Below, piece after piece: positions 63,883 to 64,000 of a stretch of 64,000 nucleotides of DNA (its first letter is position 1; each line of letters begins with the position of its first letter). Position numbers and translations under genes: made by a program. The notes under the pieces are model-generated. The model did not search any database. It was not told where the DNA came from and saw only the letters and a program-made list of their open reading frames with translations. The DNA is from Deltaproteobacteria bacterium (lineage in GTDB: Bacteria > Myxococcota_A > Polyangia > Polyangiales > Ga0077539): positions 73,330 to 137,329 of the forward strand of contig JADJAE010000020.1 in the NCBI GenBank assembly GCA_016704445.1, written 5' to 3'.

Positions 63883-64000
63883 TGGCGGCGAGCGTCGGAC
63901 AACCCACCCGGCGCGACAAGCCCCCGCTCATTCGTGGCCGCGCTCATACGTGGAGGCATGGAAACGCCGCCGTGTTCACCATCGGGCTCCCGGCGCTCGG

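Overview
The window is 64 kb of very GC-rich bacterial DNA, dense with genes on both strands. It looks like a myxobacterium-type organism (Myxococcota; perhaps a Polyangiales or Sandaracinus-like lineage, which is inference). The pointers are lipoproteins with Asp-Val-Pro linkers, Cys-rich GCE repeat proteins, C-terminal MYXO-CTERM-like anchors, a tandem-kinase Ser/Thr kinase, an AgmX/PglI-type C-terminal domain, and a VgrG/DUF2169/DUF3540/DUF4150/pentapeptide cluster.

Layout. 0-7.4 kb: a cut-off SDR-type epimerase whose leader is interrupted by a 399-bp near-perfect palindrome with an 11-bp target duplication, then a GMC oxidoreductase, an RpoH-like sigma factor, PriA, a propeller-like protein and a truncated universal stress protein. 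7.4-25.5 kb: surface and signalling genes, namely a Cys-repeat lipoprotein, a four-gene tandem-kinase operon, MutY, a metzincin-type lipoprotein, a WHy-domain lipoprotein, a CASTOR/POLLUX-like channel, a methyltransferase, an ACT-malic enzyme, an HSL-type hydrolase and a small lipoprotein. 25.5-27.4 kb: an M23 peptidase with both a lipobox and a MYXO-CTERM-like tail.

27.4-41.5 kb is the most distinctive part: an orphan type VI secretion-like island. It holds a short VgrG without a C-terminal beta-helix, a DUF4150 PAAR-like tip, DUF3540, a DUF2169-pentapeptide fusion, a second pentapeptide protein, three paralogous proteins sharing previously unnamed motifs, and two large unknown proteins. No core T6SS structural genes are present, so it would have to use a machine encoded elsewhere.

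41.6-54.1 kb: parAB, a small acidic protein, a radical SAM enzyme, an unknown Ala-rich protein, a zinc-ribbon/AgmX protein, a Kef-type antiporter fused to RCK, CBS and EIIA domains, thymidine kinase, a CPBP protease, a biotin carrier protein and an NtrC-like regulator with an altered GAFTGA loop. 54.1-64 kb: a VWA-type lipoprotein behind a candidate sigma-54 promoter, an alpha/beta hydrolase, a SWIM zinc-finger protein, a 309-bp palindromic tandem-repeat element, small unknown proteins, an ISAs1-family insertion sequence and a decayed MYXO-CTERM gene.

An important caveat: at least eight otherwise good genes are broken by single-base frameshifts, seven of nine being one missing base and several lying in G/C runs. 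Every one becomes a full-length gene when one base per site is restored or removed. I read most of these as consensus indel errors rather than pseudogenes, and give the reconstructed spans.
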